A stretch of 64,000 nt of DNA from Bacteroidales bacterium (GCA_017544805.1 JAFYDK010000067.1:23943-87942), one strand, 5' to 3'. Shown: positions 55,171-63,874, counted from the stretch's first letter. Numbers and translations are program-made. Notes: generated from the sequence alone by a model not told the origin.

Positions 55171-55935
55171 ATGTTTTCGCTTTTAAAAAAAATACTGACA
55201 AATGCCAAAGTCGTAGAAACAAGTAGTATTCAAGGGCGCAAACCGGCTCAAGAAGACAGCTTTTATGTTTCCGGCGTTAGAAATTTAAGGCGTTTGATTT
55301 TTGTTGCGGACGGTGTCGGCGGACACGGACACGGTGATTTTGCAAGTCAAAGAACCGTTAACGTTTTTTCCGAGGCTTTTAATAATATGCCTAATGAGGT
55401 GAGCGTTAAGGATTTTTTGATTATGACGGCAAAAGAAGCCGCGCGTCAGGTTTTAGAAAAATCCGTTGAAGACCCTTCGTACAAAAATTGCGGAACAACG
55501 CTTTCGGGTTTTTTTGTTAGCGGAAACGTTTATTATACTATTAATATAGGTGATAGCCGGGTTTATCTTTTCAGCGACGGGGTTTTGAGCCGCGAAACGC
55601 ATGATCATTCTATCGTACAACAACTTTTGGATTCAGGACAAATCACTGAAGAAGAAGCTTTTACGCATCCTAAACGTAATATTATGACTTCTGCCATAGG
55701 TCAGGATTTAAACATGATGAAAATTGACGTTTCAGAGCCGCGTCCGTTGCAGGCGGGTGATATTTTGATGGCTTTTTCTGACGGCGTTCATGATGCTCTT
55801 ACCGACAATCAAATTTTCAGAATTGTTAAGGAGATGAAAAATTCCGACGGTTTGGCTGAAAAATTAACGTCTTCGGCTTACGAGGCCGGCGGAAAAGATA
55901 ATATTACGGCAGTGATTTTCAGATATTTGGGATAG
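55171..55935 (+). CDS. PP2C-family protein serine/threonine phosphatase
   Basis: A protein of 254 residues of the PPM family, metal-dependent. Metal-site motifs are QED (Asp29), FVADGVGGHG (Asp47), FSDGVHDALT and GKDNITAV; INIGDSRVYLF and NIMTSAIGQD are also typical. It probably reverses phosphorylation by the kinase encoded immediately upstream. No membrane segment, so it is cytoplasmic. Confidence 0.95.
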   Translation: MFSLLKKILTNAKVVETSSIQGRKPAQEDSFYVSGVRNLRRLIFVADGVGGHGHGDFASQRTVNVFSEAFNNMPNEVSVKDFLIMTAKEAARQVLEKSVEDPSYKNCGTTLSGFFVSGNVYYTINIGDSRVYLFSDGVLSRETHDHSIVQQLLDSGQITEEEAFTHPKRNIMTSAIGQDLNMMKIDVSEPRPLQAGDILMAFSDGVHDALTDNQIFRIVKEMKNSDGLAEKLTSSAYEAGGKDNITAVIFRYLG

Positions 55936-55954
55936 TTTTTTTCTTGATAATAAA

Positions 55955-57469
55955 ATGGAAAAACTTTTAGCATTATATTTCAACGATGATTATTTGCAGG
56001 CGGCTGTGCAACCGTTTCAAGGCAAATTTTCAATCTTGTCGGCAACTGACGACAACAGATATTATTTTTATTTTAGGATTAATCCTTTCAGCCGTCAAAC
56101 GGATTTTGGCGGCGATTACAAGAAGAATTTCCGTGATCGGCAAAACCTTTATTTAGGCGATTTAATCAAAAATATAGAAGAAAACGCTGAATACGAAATC
56201 GGAGATTTAAAACAGGGATATTTAACGCTTTTTGATTGTATAATACAGTCTGTCAGGGATTTGTATTATAAGAAATTAAGCGTTTTTGAAAGTTTTTCTT
56301 TCGATGACAATACTGTGATTGATGCTTTCGGAGTTTTTTCTGACAATATTTCCGATTTAGCAAAACAAAAAATCATTGATTATTTTAGAACTAAAAATAT
56401 TTCTATTAATAATACGCAAACCTCTGACACATTAGCGGTTAAATATTTTGCATCGAAAAATGGATTGTTTTGTCAAGACAGACGGTTTGCTGTTTTGGAG
56501 GCATTAGGCTGCAATCTTAATATGTCAGTTGTTAGTGCCGATAAAAAAGTTTTCAAGCGTGAAAATTTCCGTCAGTTCAAAGGCTACGGCATCGACCCGA
56601 TGGTGAAGGTTATCGCTGAAAAAATTGTTAAATCCGTAAATCTTACAGAACATATTATCGATTCTGACAATACGGAAGAAATTAATGCCGAAATTATTCG
56701 TCATTATGATAAAGCGGAGGCGGTAATCCGTCATTTTGAGCAAAATACACAAAAACGCACGATTAAAATTTCAACGGTTTTTGCCTGCAATCCGGGTAAT
56801 AAAATTTCGGTTGTTTTGTCTTTTGACGATTTGAGTCAGACGGCATATCAAATTTCGAGACAATATTCTGCGTTTTTTTCAAGCGGTTTTCTTTCGGAGT
56901 TTGATATTAAAATCAGCGGTTTGGAGAATGTGATTTTAGTTGGTAATCCGCTGGGCAACTGTTCTATTTTGCAAGAGTTTAATTCTTTGGCGGGTAGTAA
57001 GTTACAACATATTTCAACACAAGAGTCAGAGAATTTTTTGATGGAGGTTTTCGATTTTTTGCCTTCTGAAAACGAGGTTTCTAATGAGTGTGATGAAGAG
57101 TCTACGATGTTTTTGCCCGATACGGAGCCTGAGGTTGAAAAAAAATCAGAGCCTGTTGTTGCTCAAAAAGTTTATCGTGAGGTGGAAAACGTTAATCTTT
57201 CGCAATTAAAGCCCGGAGTGAAAATTTATCTTGATACTTTTGATCCTACGCCGGGCAAAGGTGCTGCTTTTCAAGAGTTTGAAGTTTTGAATCCCGGTAA
57301 GTTGCGAGTTGTTTCAAGCGGTAGGTCGTTGATGCCCGGCGATATTGCAGAGCCGTGTGCTATGATTTGGCAAAAAGAGGTTCAAGTGGATTTGGATATT
57401 TTTCGCAGCGGTAAAAAAATCGGAAGATTCAGAACCCGAATCGTTAAAAAAATATCTTTAATGCAATGA
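55955..57469 (+). CDS. Degenerate Hsp70/actin-fold protein linked to the kinase operon
   Basis: A protein of 504 residues without an obvious annotation. By eye it follows the layout of an Hsp70 nucleotide-binding domain: FAVLEALGCNLNMSVV (178-193) at the phosphate-2 site, KGYGIDPMVKVIAEKI (209-224) like GGxDFDxxLxxxF, IIRHYDKAEAVIRHF like the ERAKRTLS helix, and VILVGNPLGNCSILQEF like LVGGSTRxPxVQxLL. The phosphate-2 glycines are lost, so ATP hydrolysis is doubtful. An acidic linker (about 365-400) leads to a 90-residue beta-rich C-terminal domain. Its TGA overlaps the aat ATG. It may be a substrate or adaptor of the kinase; this is inference. Confidence 0.6.
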   Translation: MEKLLALYFNDDYLQAAVQPFQGKFSILSATDDNRYYFYFRINPFSRQTDFGGDYKKNFRDRQNLYLGDLIKNIEENAEYEIGDLKQGYLTLFDCIIQSVRDLYYKKLSVFESFSFDDNTVIDAFGVFSDNISDLAKQKIIDYFRTKNISINNTQTSDTLAVKYFASKNGLFCQDRRFAVLEALGCNLNMSVVSADKKVFKRENFRQFKGYGIDPMVKVIAEKIVKSVNLTEHIIDSDNTEEINAEIIRHYDKAEAVIRHFEQNTQKRTIKISTVFACNPGNKISVVLSFDDLSQTAYQISRQYSAFFSSGFLSEFDIKISGLENVILVGNPLGNCSILQEFNSLAGSKLQHISTQESENFLMEVFDFLPSENEVSNECDEESTMFLPDTEPEVEKKSEPVVAQKVYREVENVNLSQLKPGVKIYLDTFDPTPGKGAAFQEFEVLNPGKLRVVSSGRSLMPGDIAEPCAMIWQKEVQVDLDIFRSGKKIGRFRTRIVKKISLMQ

Positions 57470-58137
57470 TTGTCAGATTAGATAACGAATTATGGTTTCC
57501 TGATCCGAGAAGAGGGGAGGAGGACGGACTTTTTGCAGTAGGTGGTGATTTGAGTGTTCAGAGGTTGATTTTAGCGTATCAACACGGTATTTTCCCGTGG
57601 TTTCCTTTCAAAGCGGAAGATGCGTATCTTTTTACCGAGGATGGCAAATCAGAGATTTTGTGGTATTGTCCGATGCAAAGGTTTGTAATTTTCCCGAAAG
57701 AAATTCATCAATCTCATTCTTTGCGAACGGTTTTAAACAAACACAAATACAGGGTTTCTTTTGATGCTGCTTTTGATGATGTAATTGATAATTGTAGCAA
57801 ATTGAGAGTTGAATGTCAAGGAGCTTGGCTTGGCGGAGAATTACTTGAGGCGTACAAAAAACTTCATCAATTGAACTATGCCCACAGTGTTGAAGTTTGG
57901 AATGAGGATGATAAACTTTGCGGCGGACTTTACGGTGTGATGGTGAAAAGTGTTTTTTGTGGCGAAAGTATGTTTTCGTTGGAGCCTGGAACTTCAAAAA
58001 TTGCTTTGGTTTATCTTTCTAAATTGTTGCAAGAATTTGATACTCCGACAATTATCGACTGTCAATTTTCAACCCCGCATTTGAAATCAATGGGTGGCAG
58101 ATACATAAGTTACGATGTTTATATGGAATTTAATTGA
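57466..58137 (+). CDS. aat: Leucyl/phenylalanyl-tRNA--protein transferase
   Basis: A protein of 223 residues. It transfers Leu or Phe from tRNA to proteins with N-terminal Arg or Lys, marking them for ClpAP (N-degron pathway). Motifs are FPDPRRGEEDGLFAVGGDLS (residues 7-26), YQHGIFPWF, the ECQGAWLGGELLEAYKKLH region and GGLYGVMVKSVFCGESMFS. Length is normal. It overlaps the Hsp70-like gene by 4 bp (ATGA), so it is coupled to the signalling operon. Confidence 0.96.
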   Translation: MIVRLDNELWFPDPRRGEEDGLFAVGGDLSVQRLILAYQHGIFPWFPFKAEDAYLFTEDGKSEILWYCPMQRFVIFPKEIHQSHSLRTVLNKHKYRVSFDAAFDDVIDNCSKLRVECQGAWLGGELLEAYKKLHQLNYAHSVEVWNEDDKLCGGLYGVMVKSVFCGESMFSLEPGTSKIALVYLSKLLQEFDTPTIIDCQFSTPHLKSMGGRYISYDVYMEFN

Positions 58138-58226
58138 CTTTGTCTTATGGTTTTGATTTTTTCAATGCGGTTGAAATGTTAAAAGTTCCAGCCGACCAAG
58201 TCCCCGAACTACGATATTTGATTTAA
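58134..58226 (+). pseudogene. Possible C-terminal gene remnant after aat
   Basis: A 30-codon open frame ends at TAA 58224-58226 and encodes a protein-like tail (FDFFNAVEMLKVPADQVPEL). There is no proper start; the frame begins just after a stop at 58131-58133. It may be the left-over end of a lost gene, or chance. I could not assign a family. Confidence 0.2.
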
Positions 58227-58238
58227 ATAGTTATCGTT

Positions 58239-58289
58239 CCCCTGTGGAAGTGTTTCTTTTTTGAGATACTTCCGCAAGGGATTTTTTTT
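58239..58289 (+). terminator. Rho-independent terminator downstream of aat
   Basis: CCCTGTGGAAGTGTTTC (58240-58256) pairs with the segment GAGATACTTCCGCAAGGG (58263-58280) with wobble pairs and one bulge. T-run at 58282-58289. It ends the kinase/aat operon about 100 bp after the aat stop. Confidence 0.8.
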
Positions 58290-58315
58290 ATTTAACACTT
58301 AAAATAAACATTACC

Positions 58316-58378
58316 ATGAAAAGGTTTAATTTTTTATTGTTCAGCGCATTAGTTTTTGATGTTTCTGTAAAAATATGA
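58316..58378 (+). pseudogene. Truncated signal-peptide open frame
   Basis: ATG at 58316 begins 20 codons (MKRFNFLLFSALVF, then DVSVKI) that stop at TGA 58376-58378. A basic start and a hydrophobic core are typical of a Bacteroidota signal peptide, but nothing follows. A terminator lies 10 bp downstream. It is best read as the 5' end of a deleted secreted-protein gene; a real short peptide cannot be excluded. Confidence 0.35.
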
Positions 58379-58388
58379 TATACCAAAC

Positions 58389-58428
58389 GACTATCGAAAT
58401 GCTTTTTTTTCGGTAGTCATTTTTTTTG
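58389..58428 (+). terminator. Second rho-independent terminator
   Basis: GACTATCGAAA (58389-58399) pairs with TTTCGGTAGTC (58408-58418) with one G-U pair; the T-run is 58420-58428. It lies just after the truncated signal-peptide frame and before the convergent metal-exporter gene stop at 58452. Confidence 0.75.
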
Positions 58429-58451
58429 TTACGGAATAGTCACAAAATTTA

Positions 58452-59516
58452 TTAGCCGATAATAATAGCCGTTAATCCTATTACAATTGCGATTGCGGCT
58501 TTTATGCCTTTTACTAAAAAGAAATCACGTTTGTTTTCTGCAAAAAGCGGAATTGCACCGTGTCCGTCTTGAACGATACTGTTAGCAAGCAAAACCGTAA
58601 ACGGTATTGCTCCCGAACAATAAAGCGTTATAAAAACGATATGCGGTCCCGATTCTGGAATCAATCCTATCAAAACGGCAACTAATAATAAAACAATTTC
58701 AATATTTTGTTTGTTGAAACTTTTTACCCAATCTTCTATTTTGAGAAATTCCGTTAAGAAAAATATTACGGTAAGGGCGGCAAATGTCCATAGAAAAACT
58801 TTTTTGAAATGTTTTCCGATAACGTGATGCCAAATGTGGTCTTCAAAAAAATGGTCTGACACTTTTATAATTACAAATAATGACACCGCCGATAAAACCA
58901 AAAACGTAATTTTTACGGGTGTTAAACCGTTGTCTTCGTCGTCTTCGTTGAAAAAGCCAAGGCACGTTAAAGCGATAAACGTTAAAACCGAAATAATCAA
59001 AATTAAACGTTTTTTGCTTAAATGTTTTAAGTTTTCGCGTATGTTGCCGCTGATTGAAACTTCGTTGTGTCCCGTAGAATGAATTTTGTGAAGTTCAAAA
59101 TGGAGTTGTCCGCCTCTTGGCATTGAACGTTTTCCTGCTATGAAATTAATAATATAACCCGTTGAAATAGAAATAATTATCAAAATACCGAAAATTAACC
59201 ATGCTTTTTCCGGCATTAACGATACCATAAAAAAAGCCTCATCGCCCGTTGTTGCGATAAGATTGCTCATCAATGCTCCGAAACCTATAACCTCGTGAGT
59301 GTACATCGAAACTGCCGTAAACGAGCCGACACAACCAGGCAGAATTCCTAAAAACGCTGAAATTAATATCTGTACAGCCGGCTTTTTTTGCATGAAACTA
59401 TTGACATGACCTTCCGAAAAAACGTTAAGACATTCCAAAATCATTATCATGCACAAAACAAAAAATGTTATAAGCACACTTTGCATTATAACATCTGAAA
59501 AAAACTCTTCAAGCAT
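58452..59516 (-). CDS. Putative 10-TM metal exporter (ArsP_2-type, possible manganese transporter)
   Basis: A protein of 354 residues with about ten hydrophobic helices in two related halves. Paired motifs are FLGILPGCVGSFTAVSMY with GALMSNLIATTGDEAF (first half) and VLIGLIPESGPHIVFITLY with LLANSIVQDGHGAIPLF (second half). The middle holds a His-rich cytoplasmic segment (HFELHKIHSTGH, later HHVIGKH) suitable for metal binding. It resembles the family annotated as putative manganese transporter or 10TM heavy-metal exporter. Last of a three-gene operon. The metal is not proven. Confidence 0.78.
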   Translation of the reverse strand: MLEEFFSDVIMQSVLITFFVLCMIMILECLNVFSEGHVNSFMQKKPAVQILISAFLGILPGCVGSFTAVSMYTHEVIGFGALMSNLIATTGDEAFFMVSLMPEKAWLIFGILIIISISTGYIINFIAGKRSMPRGGQLHFELHKIHSTGHNEVSISGNIRENLKHLSKKRLILIISVLTFIALTCLGFFNEDDEDNGLTPVKITFLVLSAVSLFVIIKVSDHFFEDHIWHHVIGKHFKKVFLWTFAALTVIFFLTEFLKIEDWVKSFNKQNIEIVLLLVAVLIGLIPESGPHIVFITLYCSGAIPFTVLLANSIVQDGHGAIPLFAENKRDFFLVKGIKAAIAIVIGLTAIIIG

Positions 59517-59519
59517 AAT

Positions 59520-59900
59520 TTATTTCTGCCAAAACCACTTTTTTTTCTTTGGGGCTTCTACTGCTTTGTTGCTTATTTTCTGATAAATCTCGCTCCAGCC
59601 GGGGAAACCTCCGAAATTTCTGTCATCAATGAACATATCCGCATCAAGTTTTCTCATGAAATCTTTTTCCGAATATTCCTCTTCCGGAAAATTACGGTTT
59701 ACGGCATAAAATTCAATGCCGTTTTTTTTGCAAAATTCAACCGCGTCATCCAAAAGTTTGCCTTCACGACAAGTCCAAAGTATAAGTCTGTGTTCCTTTT
59801 GAAGTTCTTTTAATGCTTGAAACACAAACATTTGAGGTCTGCCGATTTCGGGGTATTTATCCTCTACTATCGTGCCGTCAAAATCTATCGCTATTTTCAT
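59520..59900 (-). CDS. HAD-superfamily phosphatase, BT0820-like
   Basis: A protein of 126 residues. The HAD motif I DFDGTI (Asp7, Asp9) is at the N-terminus. LWTCREG (motif II Thr), KLDADMFIDDRNFGG (motif IV Asp-Asp) and the conserved Lys region between them follow. This is the compact cap-less type known from Bacteroides BT0820. Substrate unknown. It lies 3 bp before the exporter gene and 6 bp after the lipoprotein gene, forming an operon. Confidence 0.9.
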   Translation of the reverse strand: MKIAIDFDGTIVEDKYPEIGRPQMFVFQALKELQKEHRLILWTCREGKLLDDAVEFCKKNGIEFYAVNRNFPEEEYSEKDFMRKLDADMFIDDRNFGGFPGWSEIYQKISNKAVEAPKKKKWFWQK

Positions 59901-59906
59901 TTTTTT

Positions 59907-60746
59907 TTACAAATTAAATTTCGGGTCAATCAATTCGTTACGCATAGCGGTAATTTTTACGCTGATGTCGTTATAGAGCTGCGGATCGATTTCTTTGCCC
60001 GGAATTTTATCATAAACGCCCTTTATGTTGTTGAGTTTTAGGATAATAGCTTTCAAATCGTAGTTGTAATAAAAAGCCGAACTCTCAACCATTACTTCAT
60101 AAAGATAGTTTATAAGATTTTCTAATCCTTCTTTTTGCTCCAAAATTTTAGTTTTTGTAGCTTTCAAATCGTTTGAGGCAATGGTAAGATATTGACTTTC
60201 AACCCAACCTCCGTAAATTACGAAAGGCAGTATGTTGTTTTTCTCGTTTTCGTCCAAATAGTTGCACGCTTTCCAATACGATTCGTTAGCAATGAAACTC
60301 AATGAATCGGCACTTGCTATATTGTTTTCGATTCTTTCAATGGATTTGTAGGTGAAACCTTCCGAAATTTCAAGCCTGTCCGCAATTTTGAAAGCACAGT
60401 TGAAATAATCCAAAACCTCATGCTGGCGTCCGTAACTCGAACAATACGCAATATCTGCCGAATATACGCCTAAAACCATTGCTTGTTTGGTTTCTTTCGT
60501 ATATTTTTCCCGCTGTTGCGTAGACAAAAGAAGATCTATATTATAAGGAATCTCCTCTTTTACCATGTAAGAGAACAATTCTACCGGCAAGGGTATGTTA
60601 TACTTGGTATAAACAATTTTTTTCTGGCCTTGCGTGTCGGTTTCATCATCTTTATATTTCGATCTTTTGTGTTGCGTATTACCTGAGCATGCCGTCAAAC
60701 ATGCTAATAATAAGCCGGTTACAAGTATGTATATAATTCTTCTCAT
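59907..60746 (-). CDS. Hypothetical lipoprotein
   Basis: A protein of 279 residues with a signal peptide and lipobox LTAC (Cys20). The mature part is mostly helical, with a polar charged linker (about 25-45) and repeated amphipathic helices. No known domain was recognised. First gene of the operon with the HAD phosphatase and metal exporter. A -7 box lies about 40 bp upstream. Confidence 0.82.
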   Translation of the reverse strand: MRRIIYILVTGLLLACLTACSGNTQHKRSKYKDDETDTQGQKKIVYTKYNIPLPVELFSYMVKEEIPYNIDLLLSTQQREKYTKETKQAMVLGVYSADIAYCSSYGRQHEVLDYFNCAFKIADRLEISEGFTYKSIERIENNIASADSLSFIANESYWKACNYLDENEKNNILPFVIYGGWVESQYLTIASNDLKATKTKILEQKEGLENLINYLYEVMVESSAFYYNYDLKAIILKLNNIKGVYDKIPGKEIDPQLYNDISVKITAMRNELIDPKFNL

Positions 60747-60787
60747 TTTATGGTTGATTATCAGTATGCTAATGTTTTTATAGTTTG

Positions 60788-60795
60788 CAAATATA
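60788..60795 (-). promoter_or_regulatory. -7 box upstream of the lipoprotein-HAD-exporter operon
   Basis: The minus strand reads TATATTTG (60795-60788), a perfect -7 element. An upstream T-run with TTTTTTG is 12 bp away, too close for a standard -33 element. The leader would be about 35 nt. Confidence 0.4.
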
Positions 60796-60876
60796 GCAAT
60801 TTTATAACAAAAAATTACTTTTTATATTGCTTTTTTCTTTAATATATCTTAATTCGCTGATAATAAACTTTTTAAA

Positions 60877-63273
60877 TCAATGTTTTTTGGGAAATGAAAT
60901 AATAAATTCAGTTCCTTTTCCTTGTGTGGATTCCACTTTGATATTTCCGCCGTGTTTATCGGCGAATTCTTTACAAATTAGGAGTCCCATTCCGGAGCCT
61001 TTTTCGCCGGCCGTACCTTGAGTGGTTTTGGTTTGCGATGGCGACATCAATTTTGAACGTGTCTCTATGCTCATTCCTATTCCGTTGTCTTTTATCGAAA
61101 CCTCGTAAAAATTCCCTTGATCTTTGCCTGAAACCATGACAAGACCGTCTGGGTTTGTAAACTTTATGGAATTTGTGGCGATGTTTCTGACAATGGTTTG
61201 AAACATTTGTTTATCAGCATAAATAATGTCATTTTCATTGGTATTGTTCATAAGGCAGATATGTTTTTTCTGCGCTTGAACTCTAATTTCGCTCAAAGCC
61301 TCTTCCGTGATTTCGTTTAAGTTCAGCTCTTGAGGGTTGAACTCGATGTTGTTCATTTGACTTCTTGCCCATGTGAGTAGGTCGTTGAGAAGTTTGTACG
61401 CACTCTTGCTTGACTGATTGATAACCAAAGCCATTTGCGAACATCTTTCTTCTGAAATACTTTGAAGCCTTTTCGTTAAAATTTCCGACAAGCCCGTTAT
61501 CGCATTGAACTGATTGCGTAAGTCGTGTGAAATTATCGAAATAAATTTATTTTTCGTATCAACGGCTTTTTTCAGTTCTTCGTTGCTTGTATGGAGTTTT
61601 TCTTCGTATTGTTTTCTTTGAGTGGTATCGGTTATAACACCGCCTAACATTTCGGGGACTCCGTCGTTTACGTCCATTCTGACGGTGGCTCTAACCATTA
61701 GCCACATTTCTTCGCCGGATTTTTTCTTGACGCGGATTTCTTCTTCAAAATTATTCGCACCTTCTAAGGCAAATTTTCTTAACTTGTTGTAAAAAATATC
61801 TTTGTCGTTTTTGTCGGCAATAATTTCAAAAATTTCTTCCGGAGTCTTGATTTTTAGTTCTTCAGGCTCGTAACCCAAAAGCCTTTTGAATTGAGGCGAA
61901 AGATATAATTCTTTGGTGGAATAATCATAACTCCAAGCTCCGTCCTTGCTGCCGTCCATGAAAAGCTCAAACTGATAATTTCTCATGTCAGAGAGTTTAA
62001 CCATTTTTTTGAGTCTTTCGTTGGAGAGCCTTGAAAAAGTATTATCACCGATTATAAGCGAAATGTATTTTGAATTTACCATGAAAATGTTGATTTTCAG
62101 GTATTTATTAAAAAGTTTCGACTGATATTCCAAACGTTTGTTTTTCCCTGTGGAGAGTACTTCATTTATGGCTGAAGTTAATCTCGGGTCGTAATCCACA
62201 AGTAATTCCGAAAAATTAGTGCCGATATACTCATCCTGATCACCTCCGAAAATCTCGCATAATCTTTTGTTAACGGATTTTATGAACAATTCACCGTAGG
62301 CATTGTTTTCTAAAACTATATATCCAGACAACATATTGTCTATTAATGTCATATATTCCGAATCCGTGTCTTTGAGGTCTTCGTAAACGTTCTGAACCGA
62401 TTTCGCAAAATTTTCTATTTGTTTTTGGGCATCTTGACTGTCATAATTTCCGCTGTTAATTTTTTCAAGACAACTTGTTATGATTTCGGAAGATTTTTGC
62501 CTGATTGTTACTTCTTCAAAATTTATGAAAACGCATTTGATACCTTCATACAAAACGGGCGCATAACTTACTTTTAAAGTTTTGTCTTCCTCTTTGCCGT
62601 TGTTTTCATAACGGTATTTATGAATTTTTCCTTCCGTTATTTTATCATTATCGGCAGCCTCTTTTCCGTAAATGCAGAGATTGCAGCTTTGACAACCGTC
62701 ATGAAAATAAGTCGAATTGAGTTTCCTTTTGTTGCAACCTATAAAACCACCGAAAAGTTCCCCTATGGAATTTTCTTTTGTCCTTGAAAACTCTTTTAAA
62801 GCTCGGGAATTAACGTTTAGAATCCTTCCGTTAGTATCCGTTATAACTGCTGGTGTTGCAATTATGTCAAAAACTGTTAAAAGATATTGGGAATATTTTT
62901 CAATTTTTTTGCACGATTGTTTGAAAATCGTTTTTAAGGTCATTCTTAAAACTTTTTCCGAGGTCGGCAATGAAATAAAACCGTCTACGCCGCTGTCCAA
63001 AGCGTATGAAACCAAATCCATCTCGTTTTCTGTTCCCGTTATGATAACATCTGAGGTGTATTTGGTTAAGTCCTTAACATATTCTATTGTTGAAATGTCA
63101 GATAACGTAGTCAAATTTATAATCACAGCAGAATAAATCGTCGTAGTAACGGTACTTTCAACGCTTTCTTTTCCCTCATAACGCTCTGTTTGTTTGCCTA
63201 ACTTCGTTAAGGATTCTTCAAAAAGTTTGAATCGGTCCTTATCGTTGTCTATGATTAATACTTTGTCTGCCAT
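60877..63273 (-). CDS. Sensor histidine kinase with pseudo-receiver and multiple PAS domains
   Basis: A protein of 798 residues without membrane helices. Residues 1-120 resemble a receiver domain (start VLIIDNDKD), but the phosphoacceptor Asp position holds Asn53 (AVIINLTTL). PAS-like domains lie at about 130-250, 305-420 and 430-555. The first carries a cysteine cluster (GC...HDGCQSCNLC), seen in some redox or ligand-sensing PAS domains. HisKA has the phosphorylated His583 in ISHDLRNQ; the HATPase (about 680-798) has N box IATNSIKFTN, DNGIGMS and GSGMGLLICKEF. No response regulator gene is adjacent. It lies 12 bp downstream of gmk. Confidence 0.92.
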   Translation of the reverse strand: MADKVLIIDNDKDRFKLFEESLTKLGKQTERYEGKESVESTVTTTIYSAVIINLTTLSDISTIEYVKDLTKYTSDVIITGTENEMDLVSYALDSGVDGFISLPTSEKVLRMTLKTIFKQSCKKIEKYSQYLLTVFDIIATPAVITDTNGRILNVNSRALKEFSRTKENSIGELFGGFIGCNKRKLNSTYFHDGCQSCNLCIYGKEAADNDKITEGKIHKYRYENNGKEEDKTLKVSYAPVLYEGIKCVFINFEEVTIRQKSSEIITSCLEKINSGNYDSQDAQKQIENFAKSVQNVYEDLKDTDSEYMTLIDNMLSGYIVLENNAYGELFIKSVNKRLCEIFGGDQDEYIGTNFSELLVDYDPRLTSAINEVLSTGKNKRLEYQSKLFNKYLKINIFMVNSKYISLIIGDNTFSRLSNERLKKMVKLSDMRNYQFELFMDGSKDGAWSYDYSTKELYLSPQFKRLLGYEPEELKIKTPEEIFEIIADKNDKDIFYNKLRKFALEGANNFEEEIRVKKKSGEEMWLMVRATVRMDVNDGVPEMLGGVITDTTQRKQYEEKLHTSNEELKKAVDTKNKFISIISHDLRNQFNAITGLSEILTKRLQSISEERCSQMALVINQSSKSAYKLLNDLLTWARSQMNNIEFNPQELNLNEITEEALSEIRVQAQKKHICLMNNTNENDIIYADKQMFQTIVRNIATNSIKFTNPDGLVMVSGKDQGNFYEVSIKDNGIGMSIETRSKLMSPSQTKTTQGTAGEKGSGMGLLICKEFADKHGGNIKVESTQGKGTEFIISFPKKH

Positions 63274-63285
63274 AGATGTTTTTTT

Positions 63286-63849
63286 TTAAGATAAAAAATT
63301 AGAAACGGTGTCGAAAAACTTCTTAGAAGCCTCTTTTAAATCATCGTTTATAATTATTTTATCAAAATTTTTTGAGTATGAAATTTCTTCTTCTGCCTTT
63401 GAAACGCGTTTTTCGATCTCTTCCAAGGAATCTGTTCCGCGACCTATTAAACGCTTTTTCAACTCTTCAACGCTCGGCGGCTGAATGAAAATTGACAGCG
63501 CATTATCCCCGAAAATTTTTTTTAAGTTGATTCCGCCTTTTACGTCAACGTCAAAAATCACATTAAATCCTAATGAAAAAATCCTTTCGATTTCACTTTT
63601 TAACGTGCCGTAATAACGTCCTTGATATACTTGTTCGTATTCTATAAAAGCATTTTCTGAGATTTTTTTCTCAAACTCTTCTACCGAAAAGAAATAATAA
63701 TCCTTTCCGTTAATTTCCTCACCTCTTGGAGAGCGCGTTGTTGCCGAAACCGAAAAAGACAGTTTTAACTCTTCGTGCTGCATTAATGAAGAAATCAACG
63801 TAGATTTGCCAGAACCCGAAGGTGCTGATATAATGATAACTTTACTCAT
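63286..63849 (-). CDS. gmk: Guanylate kinase
   Basis: A protein of 187 residues. It phosphorylates GMP to GDP. The P-loop SAPSGSGKST is at residues 8-17 (Lys15). SATTRSPRGEEINGKDYYF and EYEQVYQGRYYGT form the GMP site, and the lid region is near RLIGRGTDSLEEIEKR. Normal length. Its downstream neighbour is the PAS histidine kinase. Confidence 0.97.
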   Translation of the reverse strand: MSKVIIISAPSGSGKSTLISSLMQHEELKLSFSVSATTRSPRGEEINGKDYYFFSVEEFEKKISENAFIEYEQVYQGRYYGTLKSEIERIFSLGFNVIFDVDVKGGINLKKIFGDNALSIFIQPPSVEELKKRLIGRGTDSLEEIEKRVSKAEEEISYSKNFDKIIINDDLKEASKKFFDTVSNFLS

Positions 63850-63874
63850 AAGCCCCGTAAAAAAAATATTCGGT

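Larger units (their letters stand above)
58138..58451. other. Intergenic region with two terminators and gene remnants
   Basis: The 314 bp hold a possible C-terminal remnant (to 58226), the aat terminator (58239-58289), a 20-codon signal-peptide-like frame (58316-58378) and a second terminator (58389-58428). The arrangement looks like a site where one or two genes have been deleted. Confidence 0.5.
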
